A stretch of 15,961 nt of DNA from an uncultured Pseudomonas sp. (GTDB lineage Bacteria > Pseudomonadota > Gammaproteobacteria > Pseudomonadales > Pseudomonadaceae): NCBI RefSeq assembly GCF_946885955.1, contig NZ_CAMPHI010000073.1:1-15961 (forward strand), read 5' to 3'. The notes beneath the pieces were generated by a model. It worked only from the letters and a program-made list of their open reading frames with translations, had not been told where the DNA came from and did no database searches. This document shows, in pieces, positions 15,747 through 15,961 of this stretch. Position numbers and translations under genes: made by a program. Numbering within the stretch: the stretch's first letter is position 1; every line of letters begins with the position of its first letter.

Positions 15747-15817
15747 TGTGGGAGGGGCTTTAGCCGCGAAAAGCTATTGGCGTTTCGAAGATTTTCGCGA
15801 ATAAATCCGCCCCCACA
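15747..15817. repeat. Pseudomonas REP pair (inverted)
   Basis: TGTGGGAGGGGCTTTAGCCG at one end and the inverse motif CGCGAATAAATCCGCCCCCACA-like sequence at the other form the classic Pseudomonas REP doublet, with GCCGCGAAAAGC and ATTTTCGCGA making the inner stem. It occupies the gap upstream of the tautomerase gene. Confidence 0.8.
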
Positions 15818-15923
15818 AACGCGCAACCTCTCATGCAACACGTAACTGGAACATATTCAGTAGGGTGCTCCGTGCGCAACGCTGATCCCTCGCTTGCTGG
15901 TGCGCGCGGTGTTCAGCCGGTAT

Positions 15924-15958
15924 ACATGGGTAACGCCTGTCGGGAGACATGGGTAACG
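15924..15958. repeat. 12-bp direct repeat at the window edge
   Basis: ACATGGGTAACG occurs at 15924-15935 and again at 15947-15958, a period of 23 bases, and the window ends just after. Spaced GGGTAAC-type repeats resemble the terminal regions of some IS elements, so an insertion sequence may begin here. The rest of 15683-15961 holds only the REP pair and no gene. Confidence 0.45.
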
Positions 15959-15961
15959 GGT

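Noticed and set aside
15683..15841. 53-codon N-terminal extension of the tautomerase
   Set aside because: It would cover the REP pair and remove the essential N-terminal proline.

Overview
The window looks like chromosomal DNA of a Pseudomonas or a close relative. It is GC-rich, has Pseudomonas-type REP and other palindromic repeats between genes, strong AGGAG-type ribosome binding sites, and a coniferyl alcohol dehydrogenase that I recognise as the CalA type known from Pseudomonas sp. HR199. No rRNA, tRNA, CRISPR array or complete insertion sequence is visible.

Layout. Bases 1-313 hold no convincing gene, only palindromic repeats. A minus-strand gene (314-2152) encodes a sigma54-dependent activator of the DmpR/MopR/XylR family. 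It is divergent from a long plus-strand run of seven genes (2435-12952): calA, a DUF1302 outer-membrane protein, a DUF1329 periplasmic protein, a YCF48/BNR-type exported propeller protein, an RND/MMPL transporter, an unrecognised exported helical protein and a methyl-accepting chemotaxis protein. The divergent region carries a canonical -24/-12 sigma54 promoter facing calA and two upstream dyads at distances typical of enhancer sites. A convergent minus-strand GNAT acetyltransferase and LysR pair follows (13061-14483), divergent from an SDR-fold protein (14582-15334). A small 4-oxalocrotonate tautomerase-family gene (15476-15682, minus) and repeats close the window.

How the genes may work together. 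The regulator keeps, at one constant offset of 15 residues, the phenol-contacting His and Trp and all four zinc ligands of MopR, so it probably senses a phenolic compound. Its likely target promoter drives calA, which oxidises coniferyl alcohol to coniferyl aldehyde. The genes behind calA supply an outer-membrane protein, two exported proteins, an inner-membrane RND pump and a chemoreceptor. My reading is an inducible unit for sensing, swimming towards, moving across the envelope and oxidising lignin-type phenylpropanoids. Substrate and direction of transport are not shown by the sequence, and the 221-base and 161-base gaps could hold extra promoters.

The most unusual structure is a 144-bp near-perfect foldback (MITE-like) repeat lying in frame inside the unrecognised exported protein (10374-10517), adding 48 codons without breaking the gene. 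The second SDR is also odd: it has lost both the Tyr and the Lys of the YxxxK catalytic motif.
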